A stretch of 64,000 nucleotides of DNA from Cheilinus undulatus (taxonomy: Eukaryota > Chordata > Actinopteri > Labriformes > Labridae), in NCBI RefSeq assembly GCF_018320785.1, contig NC_054884.1, positions 17,733,667 through 17,797,666 of the forward strand, given 5' to 3'. The notes beneath the pieces are model-generated. The model saw only the letters and a list, made by a program, of their open reading frames with translations. It was not told where the DNA came from and did no database searches. Position 1 is the stretch's first letter, and every line of letters begins with the position of its first letter. Below, piece after piece: positions 42,301-54,300 of the stretch. A program made the translations under genes and the position numbers.

Positions 42301-44832
42301 TCTCACCAGATGAGATTTTTGACGTTATTTTAAATTTGAGAAAAAAAAGTTATGAATGTAAAATATGTCTTTTATATGGCTGAAAGTCATAATTGCAAAG
42401 CATTCAGGTCTATTCAGAAATGTTTTAACTAACACCTCTAGTACTGAAAAGGCTGTCAATGCTTACACACAGTTTGTCTAACTCTGACTCAAACTGTATG
42501 TTTTAATGCTCTTCAAATCAGACCTTTCATTTCCGTAGTCTACTACATCTTTATTTTACTACACTATGCACCCATTGTTACAATAATAATAATAATAGTA
42601 ATAGTAATAATAATTAAAGCATTTACATTATCTTGAAAGTACTTTAATCACTGTTTACAACAGACTAAAATATAAAGAGCTGCAGCAGTAAAATCAAACT
42701 TTTTTCTCATCCTCTTTAAGGACATCCATATTTAAACACTCAAAAGAAATATTTCTGTCAATAACACATTTGTTTGTTTTTACAGTAATCTAGAGAAACA
42801 GATTATTTTATTGTTTTGTGGTCTTTTTTATCATATGAGTTTTGACAATGTTGGACACAACGCACAGATGTGCCTTAATATGTGTGCTTTGGTGAGCGAG
42901 TGTGTGTCTCTGCTCTGCCTACTGTCAGACAACAAACAAGGCGCATTAACCTGGGACTAGAACTTCGCTTTTTGGAGCTAACAGTTGACTCTATGGCGCT
43001 TAAACAGAGTTTTATATGCTAAATTTACCACTTCAGAATACAATGATCTGTTGCGCTCCACATGTTAAGTTTCTGACTGATGATAGCACAGCCAACAGCT
43101 GACGGATGTGTGACTGACAGCCGGTGAGATGAGAGAGAGAATTGACGAAACAACGACTGAATCAAAGCTACAAACTCACAAATAGCGACACTATGAGCAA
43201 GTCTGTGAGCATACACAAACTCGCAGAGACTGCACAGGTTTCCAGCAGCAGCATTTCATCATTTCGGACCATTATTATTAACTTATTATGCATTGGCGGA
43301 TCACATGCGGCTCAGAGTAGCGCACGCAGAGGAGGCAACGGGGGGATGGAGTGGCGACTGAATGGGTCACGGATCTGCTGTTTCTTCATTAACTGTCAAA
43401 CCAACACTTTTAAAGTGTCAAGGGCATCTTAGTGATCTTTCTGGGCAATACTGATCTTGCGAGATGATTTTCACGTCGATGAGACATCTCATGGCGTTTT
43501 GATGTCGTGAGATCTTGTGGCACAAGATCTCGTCACACCCCTACTATATATAGATGATCATCCTTTTTTATTACTATTTATCTTATTTGTACCTGAATAC
43601 ATCAGCAGCAGGTCCATATTTCCCACGGAGAAGCTCAGGCGCCATGTACCTTGGATCTCCCTCCTGGGCATCCTCTTCCCCTTTGTGCTCTAAGAGTTCT
43701 GTACTCCTCTGTTTGAACTCAAGCAGCAACCCAAAGTCCCCCAGCTTGAGACGACCTGAGTCAGTCATGAGGACATTGGCGGGCTTGAGGTCCAGATGCA
43801 CAAAACCATGAGAGTGCAGGTGTTGTAGTGCAGAGAGAAGGTCGCACAGGTAAGCCCATGCTGCAGGCTCATCTGGATTAAAATTTTCACAACAAAGAAA
43901 ATGTTTTCTTTTTTGTCTGCATATTCTATCACTCATTTTTTTTCCATCGGTTTCCAACTCACCTGGGCCAGGCTGGCTCTCAGCATGTAGCAGCAAACTG
44001 GTGCTGCAAAGCTCTGTCTGAATGTAAAGACGGCCGCACTCCTCCCAAGCTGCCACAAAATCCAGGATGTGAGGGTGAGGACATAGGCGCTCATGGTTTC
44101 TGGCTTCCCTCACACTCCGGTTCCTCTCACTCTTGCCTCTAAAGCGATGAGCCGAGCGTTTAACTGCATACTGTCGACCATCCTTGTTGTTTTGCACCTG
44201 AAAAAATAAAGGAAACGTCAAGGTCTTGCCTTTTAATCATCTAAAATCAATCTAGGTTAGGGGGAAAATTATAGTTTAGGAATATTTTTGACTGTGAGCC
44301 TTGCTTGTACAAAAACCACAGCACAGACGTTCAAACTGTCAAGATATGATCAAAAACGGTTACATGACTTTTTTCAACTTAAACCAATGTTTTAAACAGG
44401 AAAAAGATAACAAATGAAAAGATATGCATTTAGTGGCATTATTGTTTCCCTCACCTTGTAGACCTCTCCGAATGATCCTCTTCCTACCAGCCCCAGATTA
44501 GTGAAGCATTGGTTAAAGTAGGACTGCTGCTTGTTGGGATCATAAACAGAACTAGGAGGTGGAGACTTACTAAGGGAACAGGACAAGGGTGTGAAAGGGG
44601 ATGGATGCTGGGGAAACATCCTGCTCAGAGGAGGGCATCCCTTGGATGGTGGCAGTGGGGGCATAGAATATGAGAGCCGAGGAGGGGAGGAGTACGATGA
44701 GTTGGATGTAGACGACGAGGAACAAGGGGGTTTGCGCTTTTTGAGGGAGAAGGACTGCTCTGCTTGGGAGAAGTGGGCCGGGATAGGAAGAGGCACCCTG
44801 GGCATGTTGGTTTCCACTGCCACTGACATCAT
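39391..44832 (-). CDS. pkmyt1: Membrane-associated CDK1 inhibitory kinase Myt1
   Basis: Seven coding exons on minus: 44832-44455, 44197-43963, 43872-43593, 41781-41675, 40445-40273, 40165-39942 and 39775-39391. All are GT-AG and in frame, giving 593 residues. A Ser/Pro-rich N-terminus leads to the glycine loop [10 protein letters not shown] (117-126). AVKRSAHRF carries the ATP lysine (K139), HLDLKPAN the catalytic Asp (D232) and GDFGLL the metal-binding Asp (D250). [18 protein letters not shown] and [19 protein letters not shown] are typical of Wee1/Myt1. A hydrophobic stretch around the exon 40273/40165 junction ([17 protein letters not shown]) fits the membrane anchor. The C-terminus keeps NLLSLFEDT. 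The enzyme phosphorylates CDK1 at Thr14/Tyr15 on ER/Golgi membranes and holds cells in G2. An acceptor at 44875 implies a non-coding first exon. Confidence 0.97.
42279..43543. mobile_element. hAT-type non-autonomous element in a pkmyt1 intron
   Basis: The ends TAGGGGTGTAACGAGAT (42279) and, reversed, TAGGGGTGTGACGAGAT (43543) are inverted repeats. The flanking 8-mers ATATTTAT and CTATATAT agree at six positions. The interior of about 1.2 kb has no recognisable transposase. A second element's right end (GATTCCCACCCCTAA, 42258-42272) abuts it on the left. Confidence 0.75.
42585..42616. repeat. AAT/AGT trinucleotide microsatellite
   Basis: AATAATAATAATAAT is followed by AGTAATAGTAATAATAAT, inside the hAT-type element. 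Confidence 0.9.
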
Positions 44833-45639
44833 TCAGGGACTTTGTTTCTAGTTCCTTTGTCTGGAGAAACAGACCTGTAACAATTAAAAGAAAAAGTTAA
44901 CATTAGCTGCAGTAGCTGACAAATATCATGAATGTTTGTTTAGCACTGCTTGTCATCATTGTACTTCATAGTATACTTGTCTCTTGTTTTAAGTCTGTGG
45001 TTGATCTACCAAAACAGACTCATTTCAGACATTAACACATCTGTCAACCGTGTGAGTGAGATGAAGCCATTTTAATGAGGTTTCCTCTTATTCTGTGCAG
45101 TTTGGTCTCATTCATTGGTCATTATGAGAACCTGAACATCTCGTTTATCAGGTTTTCTGCACCAATAACTTACCCTTATCCCTAATGGTCATCTTATTGG
45201 AAGAACAGGTATTGCTATATAGCATTTCACTTTATGTAGGACTAACCTGTCGAATGTGATACACAGTATATAGCTAGGTTATCTGAGCTAACACTGTACA
45301 TGTTGTTATTCAACGTCAGACTATGACTGTAATGCGTATTTCAGTTACTTCTCTGAATAAGCAATGGATTAAGTTAATATGACAAGGATTAACATGCACG
45401 TATTGTTCTTATTTAGCTATTAAGGAGAAATGTCATTAAAACAAAACAGATTTTAGCTAACGTTACCTCAGGGCGGACCCTGTCAACAACATAAAAACGT
45501 TACCTTGCTTGTTAGCTACCACTCAATAAAACAACGAGCTGTAACTGACACATAAGAGTTAATAAAGTACAGTGAAGTCATGTTAAAACACAAACCATAT
45601 CCCAATGTTGACGACAGTCCTCAACACAGTGGAGCTCAG

Positions 45640-45857
45640 GTTGACATTGTTTCCTATTCAGGCAGCGAGTACACCCGTCAAGCATGAAAACTACCCTCGC
45701 GCCAAATTCTGAAAACTATACGTAGTGCTACGTACCTGCCTATCGTGAATACGGAATACGTATCTGTATTGCGCAATTTCCGCAAGCGGTGCAGTCTGGG
45801 GTTCTGCTGCACACAACACAGGGCTGGCGCAACTGGCTAGCTAGCTGACCACTTGAA
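45640..45857. promoter_or_regulatory. Divergent pkmyt1/elob promoter
   Basis: The non-coding start of pkmyt1 (minus) and the start of elob (plus, ATG at 45858) face each other over a few hundred bases. CGCGCCAAA at 45698-45706 reads TTTGGCGCG on minus, an excellent E2F-type site on the pkmyt1 side, fitting a cell-cycle gene. No TATA box was seen for either gene. The first exons were not mapped exactly. Confidence 0.65.
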
Positions 45858-48443
45858 ATGGTAACTTTATTAATAATATCCTTAATTTTGTTTGAATGTT
45901 GTCTTACTTCAAACATGGTAAATGTTCAGCGCTCGTTTAAAATATTAACGTCTTAATAACTAACAAACTGTCGGTTAAGTGTAGATTTCAGAGTGTGTTT
46001 GCTACCCAGCTAGCTAGCATTGCTGCTAACTTTAGGTTTGCTATGTTAGCATTTCCATCGAGCTACAGCTATTAGGGAAGTTATCTTAGCAAGGCTAACC
46101 TTGGAAATGATGTAACGTTAGCAAGCCAACTAACCCAGTTTGTGTTGTCAGGTTAGCTGGATGTTTACTGTCATTGTTCTCTACTTATACGTTAAATTGA
46201 ACTGACGGGAGTATTTTTATTCTTTGAATTAAAGCTGTTTCATGTAGTCCACTTCAGGGTTAGCTCACATCGACGTCTCTTTGCCACTGCTTAATGCTTA
46301 TGACCAGTTACAGACGTCTAGAGTAGCAGTTACTATGACTAAATATAGAAAAATAATACAATAAAAAAACGGCTACAGATTTATTTATGATCTTGCTTTG
46401 CTGGCATGTTTAGTCGACATACAGATCAATTAGTTGGTTTTTTTTATGAATAGTTGCCTGAGGCACACTGACACTGCCTGTTTTTACATTTTGTCGAATG
46501 GAGAGGAATTGATACCTCTTAACCTGGCTTCAAATTTACTGCCTTACAGAACTGACTGTCTTGTAAAGCTACCATTGATTTTTAGTCTTTCAAGCCAGTA
46601 CAATGAACTGAATGGCCCATAGAATAATTGTTAATCTGATTATTTTTCTTTTCAGGACGTGTTCTTAATGATCCGGCGTCACAAGACTACAATCTTCACA
46701 GACGCCAAAGAGTCCACCACAGTGTATGAGCTGAAGCGCATTGTTGAAGGAATCCTTAAGAGAACGCCTGAAGACCAGAGGCTCTACAAAGTGAGTTGTC
46801 TGTCGGACAGAGATGAACTTGGTTTCCTCAACACAACTTCAGTATTGCACAATAATGTCTCATACGCTGCTTTGGAGTTCATTATCAGAGTGAATTCATG
46901 CAGGCTACTTGAAAATGTTCTGACTTTTTAAACTTCTGATCCACAGGATGACCAGCTGCTAGAGGACAGCAAAACCCTTGGTGATTGTGGATTCACTAAC
47001 CAGACTGCCAGACCTCAGGCCCCAGCTACAGTTGGTCTGGCTTTCCGCATAAATGGTATGTTTTGTTTGTTACTTTTTGACTCTTTAGGATCATATTTAT
47101 AGTTCACCAATTTGCATTTTAGTGACTGACTGCATGGTTTATATCAACATTATAACTTTCAGCCAGTTTGTCTGCATTGATTGTATTCAGGCTGAAATGG
47201 TAATTTTCCTGAAGTAGTTGAATACCACTGATGTTCAGTGTAGTGGGTTAGAGTAAGTTGGATCTAAACTGGTTTTAGAGCTACTTGTGACTCTTTTAAC
47301 CATTTTTGTTACACATGAAAAAGTTCAGGTCTTCTCAACACAAAGATAGTGTTTGTGTGTAAAACTTAATTAGTTTTGCTTTCTCTTCTGCATTTACTTT
47401 TGACTCTTGACACATTCTGAAAAATCACATGTGTGGCCTGAAGCCATGGCTAGGGTAACTGCTGGGTCTTTCTTTGAATTGTACACATTTAACATAAACA
47501 AGGCAAAGCAAGTGACTTAAGTATCCTATCTTTCATTGAATTTTAGCCCCAGACAAAATGTCAGTGGATTTTTATGTCTTGCATTGGGTTATCACAGTAC
47601 AAATATGTTTAAATTTTATGTGATTGTATTAACATAACAATATCTATACCTACTTCAATAACATTTAGACAAGTGTTTTTGTTGTGGCACCTTTTGGTTA
47701 AAATATGACCAAAGACTTTTAGATTTTTCTTAGTTTTTAAGCATTTTGAATCCTGAACATAACTCTTGTGCTAGGTATAGCCAGAGTAATACAAAAGAGC
47801 ATCAAGTGTGAGACAAAATGTATGACAAAACATAATTTCTTAAGGGTTAGATCTGAAGAAACCATATCTTAAACAAAGATAGATATAAGTAATTGAAGTA
47901 ACAGATTTGATATGTACAACAGTGATGAAATTATTTACAGCTGTTTTTGTAGTTCAAACACAGATCCAGAATAAAAGTAGCAGCCACACCAACAATTAAC
48001 CTGGCAATGATAATAATGCATATTACAGTCAATCAGTAATCATTATAGCCTTAGCCCTAGGTGAATTGCATTTGCCCCAGATAAATGATAAGCAAGCATT
48101 CAGATCCCTTTCTGCATATAGATAAACAAACTTGGCTTTCATGTTTGACATGCTCACACTTTATTCACTTCAAAGACCTCGATCATAAGATTAAGATTAT
48201 TTTGGCTCTTCTTAGAGGGTGCAGATCTCCAACTTGTTTGTTTTATTAAGGAAGAGTAGTCACGTTACCAGTCATGACTCTGCTGTCACAGTGGAGTTCA
48301 CTGTGTTCTTTACTCCTCTCTATCCTCCAGACGAGATGTTCGAACAGCTTCACATTGAGGCCTTCTCCAGCCCCCCAGAACTCCCTGATGTGATGAAGCC
48401 TCAGGACTCGGGTAGCACTGCTAATGAGCAGGCCGTGCAGTGA
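45858..48443 (+). CDS. elob: Elongin B
   Basis: Four coding exons on plus: 45858-45860 (ATG alone), 46656-46790, 46947-47055 and 48331-48443, all GT-AG and in frame, giving 119 residues (human has 118). The ubiquitin-like fold starts [20 protein letters not shown]. It continues through [39 protein letters not shown] and [15 protein letters not shown], and ends in the highly conserved [15 protein letters not shown]...NEQAVQ. Elongin B pairs with elongin C as adaptor of the Cullin-2/5 VHL and SOCS-box ubiquitin ligases and of the elongin A transcription complex. The 3' UTR probably ends after ATTAAA at 49321-49326. Confidence 0.98.
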
Positions 48444-49345
48444 TGATGGGGAGAGAGGAAACGAGCAGTGGAGAGGAGGATGGAAATGGGTGTGTGTGGA
48501 TTCACTGCAGTGGAGAAGTAGTAGGGTGGAGAATATGTAATATAATATAAGTTGATGGATGGGGACGTTAAGGGTAACCAAACCTATCCATGTTACCTTC
48601 ATGCTATCATCCCAGCATCACAACCTCTCCCCTCCTCCTGAAAATAGCTTCACAAATCATTTTTAACCTTTTTGTCCCCACATCACATGCAGTTCTGCTC
48701 CTCGATTTTGCTCTTAATTACCAACCTGCTCAAAGATTTTGAGTAAAGAAGTTGGTTTTGGAAAGTATGATTGTTTTGTGAGTGTGAGTTATTCTAATTA
48801 TTATCTTTAATATTTTGGAAAAGGTGAAGGCGTAGTTGTGTGTCACAGTGATCTAGAAGTAACACGTGTAGGTAAGGAGTCTGGTGTCTGAATCGGCAAA
48901 CTGCATGAACAAGTTTAAAAAAAAAAGGCTTTATTTTCACATGAACAGATGAACCTTCAACTACTAAGTTTCCTTGGTCTGATTTTCCCAGTTTTGTTGT
49001 ACATTTCTGATTTGATTTCATACCAAGAAAGAAAGTCTTTATGGTTCTTGTGTGTACATTTATGTTGTCATTTTGTTTGTTTTCAGTATGTCAGTTCTTT
49101 GTTGTGTGTTTAATGCACTGAGACCAAAGGCAGGTACCTCTTTGACAACAGAGGGACTTTTTATTTGGTCAAAGAACATTTGTTTGTGACATACACTGTC
49201 AACAGGAGAAGAATTTCTGATGTTACAACTTCCTTTTAAAAATATACCACATGTCACCAACATAAATGTGGCCCCCTCCCCTAATCACACAAACATAGCC
49301 TGTAACTGTGAGCTTGCTTAATTAAAGTTTTTTCCTGTTTTCTTT
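48444..49345 (+). other. elob: elob 3' UTR
   Basis: About 0.9 kb of non-coding sequence leads to ATTAAA at 49321-49326 followed by a T-rich stretch, a plausible polyadenylation site. No other feature was seen. Confidence 0.55.
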
Positions 49346-49527
49346 TTTACATGACTGACTGTTTCTTTATTCGAAACAAAAGTTTGTGTCGACATTTCGA
49401 GAGATTTAAACAGTTGGTGTTAAAGATGCCGGGCACTTTAATGTATTCACAGGAGACATTTTGGCTTTAGTCACAAATTTGACGAGTTACATTACTGATG
49501 GTTCGGTCCCAATTCATTGTTAAAAGC

Positions 49528-50103
49528 TGGGTCTCAATCCAGGGGCAGCATCCTTCTTAAGGCACATTTGAAGACGGATTATCTCATAGGGGCATATCAA
49601 AGGCTGTGATATGTAAGGGCCCCTTCTGATGTTCATCCTACTCCTTAACATTCAAAGCTAGAGGTTTTATGTTTTGATTTGTTATGTTTGGTCTTAGAAT
49701 GAAATAAACCTAATAATCAGTTAATTAATGCTGCCGACAAACGCATCTCCCTTGGTCCTCCAAGACATATCCCAATTCATTGCAGGAGATCATGAACTCT
49801 CGAGCTGCAGAGGCATGCAATTTAAAATTTAAGTAATGTGGGTTTTTTTCACTCACAAAGTTGCAAATATTCATTTTCAAAATACAATTAAAAATTTAAC
49901 TCACTTTTAAAAGAACTGCATAAGCTAGTCATGGGGTAGCTGCCAGTAGTTTTTAGGTGACAGTGGCAGTATTTAGAAACCATGGGGTAAAGTACAGCTA
50001 GAGACACGTGGAAACCTCCATTGACCAAACTGATCATAGTTTAGCTTGCATGGTCTGTGGAGGCTGGATCTGTAAAAGGATGCTATCCCTAAATTGAGAC
50101 ACA
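49528..50103. mobile_element. MITE with inverted ends
   Basis: The left end GGGTCTCAATCCAGGGGCAG continues CATCCTTCTTA; the right end, reversed, reads TGTCTCAATTTAGGGATAGC and CATCCTTTTAC. The roughly 575-base interior has no reading frame. Target duplications were not clear, so the superfamily is open (hAT-like is likely). Confidence 0.6.
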
Positions 50104-51325
50104 ACTATAGTAAGTTAGAAGTCAAAAGTTGCACAACAAAATGAAACCAGGAATTCTATTGAACTTTGACATTTCACAACTACTATAATGAAAAACATAC
50201 TAGCACCTAAAATGCAGTCCTCATTTTCAATTTATTGTTCATAATTGGCACTAAATTCTTATGAGAAATATTTAACTTTTGTGCCATTGTTTGGAATAGA
50301 AGAAGAGATGCTATGATTAAAAAATAAGAGGTTTTATTTATATAGTGTGACATTTTGCATATATAAAATTATCAGGATTTTATTACACACTTCATGAATT
50401 CAGGGTCCCCAAAGATTTTAGTTAGCTGAACAGTTCCAGTTCCTTTAGGGGAATCTGCACCTCTAGTATCATCGTAGTCAATATGAGGCACCTCTAAGAC
50501 CCTTAAAGGTGCAAATTATGCTCAAAGCAGCCTTCTTTTGGATAAATGGTATTTCTGCAAACTGATACAAAACATGACCATGGGATACTACTGGCATGGC
50601 TTTGTGATTTATTTTCTTGCAATGACCAGTAGCTTTTCCATATTCAAATAAGACAGGTTTTCCAGGGATTCAGTGAAAGAGGATATGTAGATTTCCAATG
50701 TTTAAAACATGTTTCTTTAATATCTATGTGGAGAATATATTATATACAAAAATATAAATTGATAACCTGACACCCCAGATGGATGTGTTTCACACATCCA
50801 TCCGGAAAACCTCCAAAAAAAAAACCCCCCCAGAGTTAAATGATGTCATATTGATGTCTTGTTTGGGGTGTCACCCATTTCTCTGTATTTTCACGTCGGA
50901 CACCTTTCATGCTCTGTGTCATCGGTTCGCGCGTTCGGCAGCACGTATTACTGCAGTTTGAATCCTTAATTTTCTCTCCCAAATATGGACTCGGAATGTC
51001 CAGGATGACGTCGTGTGTCCGGGGAATGCGGGGTTTGTAACCACATTTATTTAACTACGCCTTCCCTCAGTCTGAGGTCCTGGTAGGCATTACACAGGAA
51101 GAGAGCCGCCGTGTAGGAAAAAGAAACGGGACGCCCTCCTCCTCTTCCTCCTCCTCCTCCTCCTCCTCTCTTGGCGGATAACGGTGTCCAAGAAGTTATT
51201 CAGGACCGACGCAGACAATAGCACCGAGACTGTGTTAAATATACACGTCCATCACTGCTTTTTGAATGCCGTCTACGTCTCTGCTGGACCACACAAAGAG
51301 GAAAACACTCGGCTGAAATCATATC
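50104..51325 (+). promoter_or_regulatory. tgfb1i1: tgfb1i1 upstream region and 5' UTR
   Basis: ATGACGTCG at 51005-51013 is a CRE-like site. A CCT microsatellite lies at about 51137-51168, probably within the 5' UTR. GATGGATGTG and CACATCCATC (50779-50803) form a small hairpin. There is no TATA box near the start. The transcription start was not determined. Confidence 0.45.
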
Positions 51326-54300
51326 ATGGAGGATCTGGGTAAGTAATAAAGCTGGTCTTCGTTCCAGCTTTGTAACTACATGTTGGGATATCTGTTGGGG
51401 ATCTTTTGGAAGGGGTGGTGTGCCCAAACAGAGGAAATCATGTCTCTGTTCAGTCTGGCAGTCACAAGGGAGGAGAATTAGCTTTCCTTGTCCACTAGGA
51501 CATGTTTGAGGATGTAATAGAGAGGATCTAAGTAGCTCCTATTGTATTAATGCATGGAAAAACCAATAAGTGCCTCACAACTTCTACTGTACCCCAAGCC
51601 TTTCTCTCATGTGACAACTTGTGATGCATCTTGCTAATGTTATTCACATTTCAGTCCTCGCATTCATTCGAATGCATTTTTGTGGAATTGTTTAAAAATG
51701 TTCAAGCAAAATGGCCAGTATACCAAACATAACAAAGAAGTGGTACTACATTACTATGTGTCTGCCTGGCCGCCAATAAGTGTTGGTGCAAGCCCTGCAA
51801 ATTCAATAAATTCTTGGTAAATTAGATTTAAGGAGGACAGCTATATAGCAGAGCGGGCTTTCCCGTCTCTCAATACGAAGAAAGTGGGGTAAGGGAAGCC
51901 ACATGATTTTAAACAGAGTGTATTCTGGTTTTAAAAAGTGTGCTGTGATTCGCTTTTTTGGTTTGATTTTTCTCATCTTTCTCAGAACATTATGAGAAGC
52001 AGGATCTTTTTGTTTGGGTATAACTGTGTCAGAGAGGCCCTGAAATAGCCCAGGGCCACACTGCTATTTCAAAAAGCCACAGAGTTCAATGAAAATAGAA
52101 AGGCCTTTTTGCCTCCACTGCCCATTTGCTCTCTTGGGAAACTTTTTTTCACTGGAAGTCCACTACAAAAAAGGATTGTGCTTTTTAAGCAGTCCTGGAA
52201 GGAATGGCTAGATGTTTCCGAGCACATCTGGATAGGACTACGAGAAGAGCGACAGGGAGACGGGGTGAGTGATCATGTTCGAGACGCTCAGTTTATTGTA
52301 AGTTTATGTATTGGATCTGGTGAGGCTTTTCAGTAAGAGATGGTTTCGCCAAGACAAACAAGTCGACAGGCAGCTCTAAATATGGTCATAATTCCCATAG
52401 AGAGAAGTTCAGCTCCTTATATGAGCAGTTTAGTCTGTAAGAGTGAGTGAGTGTGTGGAAGAGACAGACACTCACAGCAGGGAGGAGGATGGCGAGTAGT
52501 ATATGCACAAGATTCTCACCACATGCTCGTACCAGAAGTGCGAATCATCCAGGGTAGAAGGAACCACTGAGATGAACCAAGCCCGGGTAGATCAGTAGTC
52601 TTTAAGTTGACTGTGTCAAATATCATCACTCAAAATGTTTGAAATAGTCAAAACGTCTTAAGGAGATGCCATGGCTTTCATTCATTTTGATATTATGAGG
52701 TTTAAAACAATACAGGCTCTCCATAGTATTGGAAAGGAACCAAAGCTGTTCAAAATAAAGGCCATATCTTTATTCAGATTTATCAAAAAATTAAGAAAAA
52801 GAGGGAAAATACAGGAACTATTGCTATATTGTGTGCCCAGGACTTATATTCATGTTAAATATGCTCAGTATTCCTCTACAGAGGCTACAAACCTAAAAGA
52901 TTTAAGACAAAATTATTGTTAAGGCGCCTCAAATGCTGTGCCCAAGGTAAAGAATCCACTCTGAAGCTCATTTTTAGACCCTCATGAACAAGAATTCTCA
53001 AAATTACTCAGCAATAAAATTAAATTTCAAAAGGTCAGAGCAGCCTTAAAGGCCTCATAGCTGCCATCATAAGGTCATGAATTTGCTTCAACCTCTAGTC
53101 ATGGACAAAAAAACATTTAAGTTCACAAGAACATTTTAATTTTAACAATTTCCAATGAAGATCATGTAATAAGATCTATTACCCAGAGCTGCTATTAAAG
53201 GATCTTGTAGTGAGACTATCCTTGTACATCTCCAAGTCCCAATTCCAACAAGACTTACAGTGATAGAGGACAAAGACTGTAGCATAAGGTTGTGGTTAAA
53301 GCTTTTTAACAAGAGACAGAACCTCATTAAAATGGTCTAACTACAACCGTGTGCTCCTGACCTCATCTCTGCAGATCCTGTCTATGCTGTCCCGGGGTTG
53401 ATGTGCTGATTTGAGCTCTAATTTACTCACCCTGCACAGGTTTCATGTCTGACTGTGTTCCTAAAATGATCTAGAGTAGATGAGCTGTTTCCACACAGAG
53501 GCACTCCAGCTCTAAAGGGGGCAGTTGTTCTCAATGAACTAAGATCCACTTATTGCACAGGACTGTTGGAAGTGAGTCAGTAGAGACAGCTGTAGAAGTG
53601 GTTAATAAATAATTGCGCCATCTAACATCTGCTGCTACAAAAGCAATCTAGATCCTACTGAAAAACACAGACCTAATATAAACGTTAAGACATCCAAAAT
53701 TATGTCTTTGTATTACTTATTTATTACCCTGTAAAGGTCCTCTGAGGAGTTTGTATCTGGTCATGAAAAAGACTGAAATTAATACTGATGCTTCTATGAC
53801 CTACAATGGCAATAGAGACCATCAGGACCTAAACTGAGTATTTCTCTGTAGGTTTTTATTAAATATATGTAAGCGTTACTGCAGGGTAGTTGTCAGATAA
53901 GATGTTAAACAGCATTTGGAGTTTGAGATTTTTCTTCTTCTTCTGAAGTTCACAGGAGCTTTAACAAAATATCCTCATTCATCCAGTTAAAATGACACTT
54001 TAAGGAGTTACCTGCAAAGATCAGTACTTTTTTTGTAGTTATCAGGAGTCTGTGAATCAATAATGGTCTTCAAATGAGTTTTTTAATGCTTTGTTTATGT
54101 AATGTTAAGGTTATTGAGAGGGGTCGGGCTGCGGACCGTATATCTCTGACAGCCCCTCTCGCAGACTGTTCATGTGAGACTGTCAGAAAGAAACAAAATA
54201 CGCTAACATTTTCAAAATAAAATTGGATTAAACTTCCGTTTAGGGTTAGGATAAGGGTCAAGTGTAGGGTTAGATACTCAATTTAAAAATTAGGGCTGTC

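Noticed and set aside
43142-43432. 96-codon frame inside the pkmyt1 intron
   Set aside because: It lies within the hAT-type non-autonomous element and shows no transposase motif.
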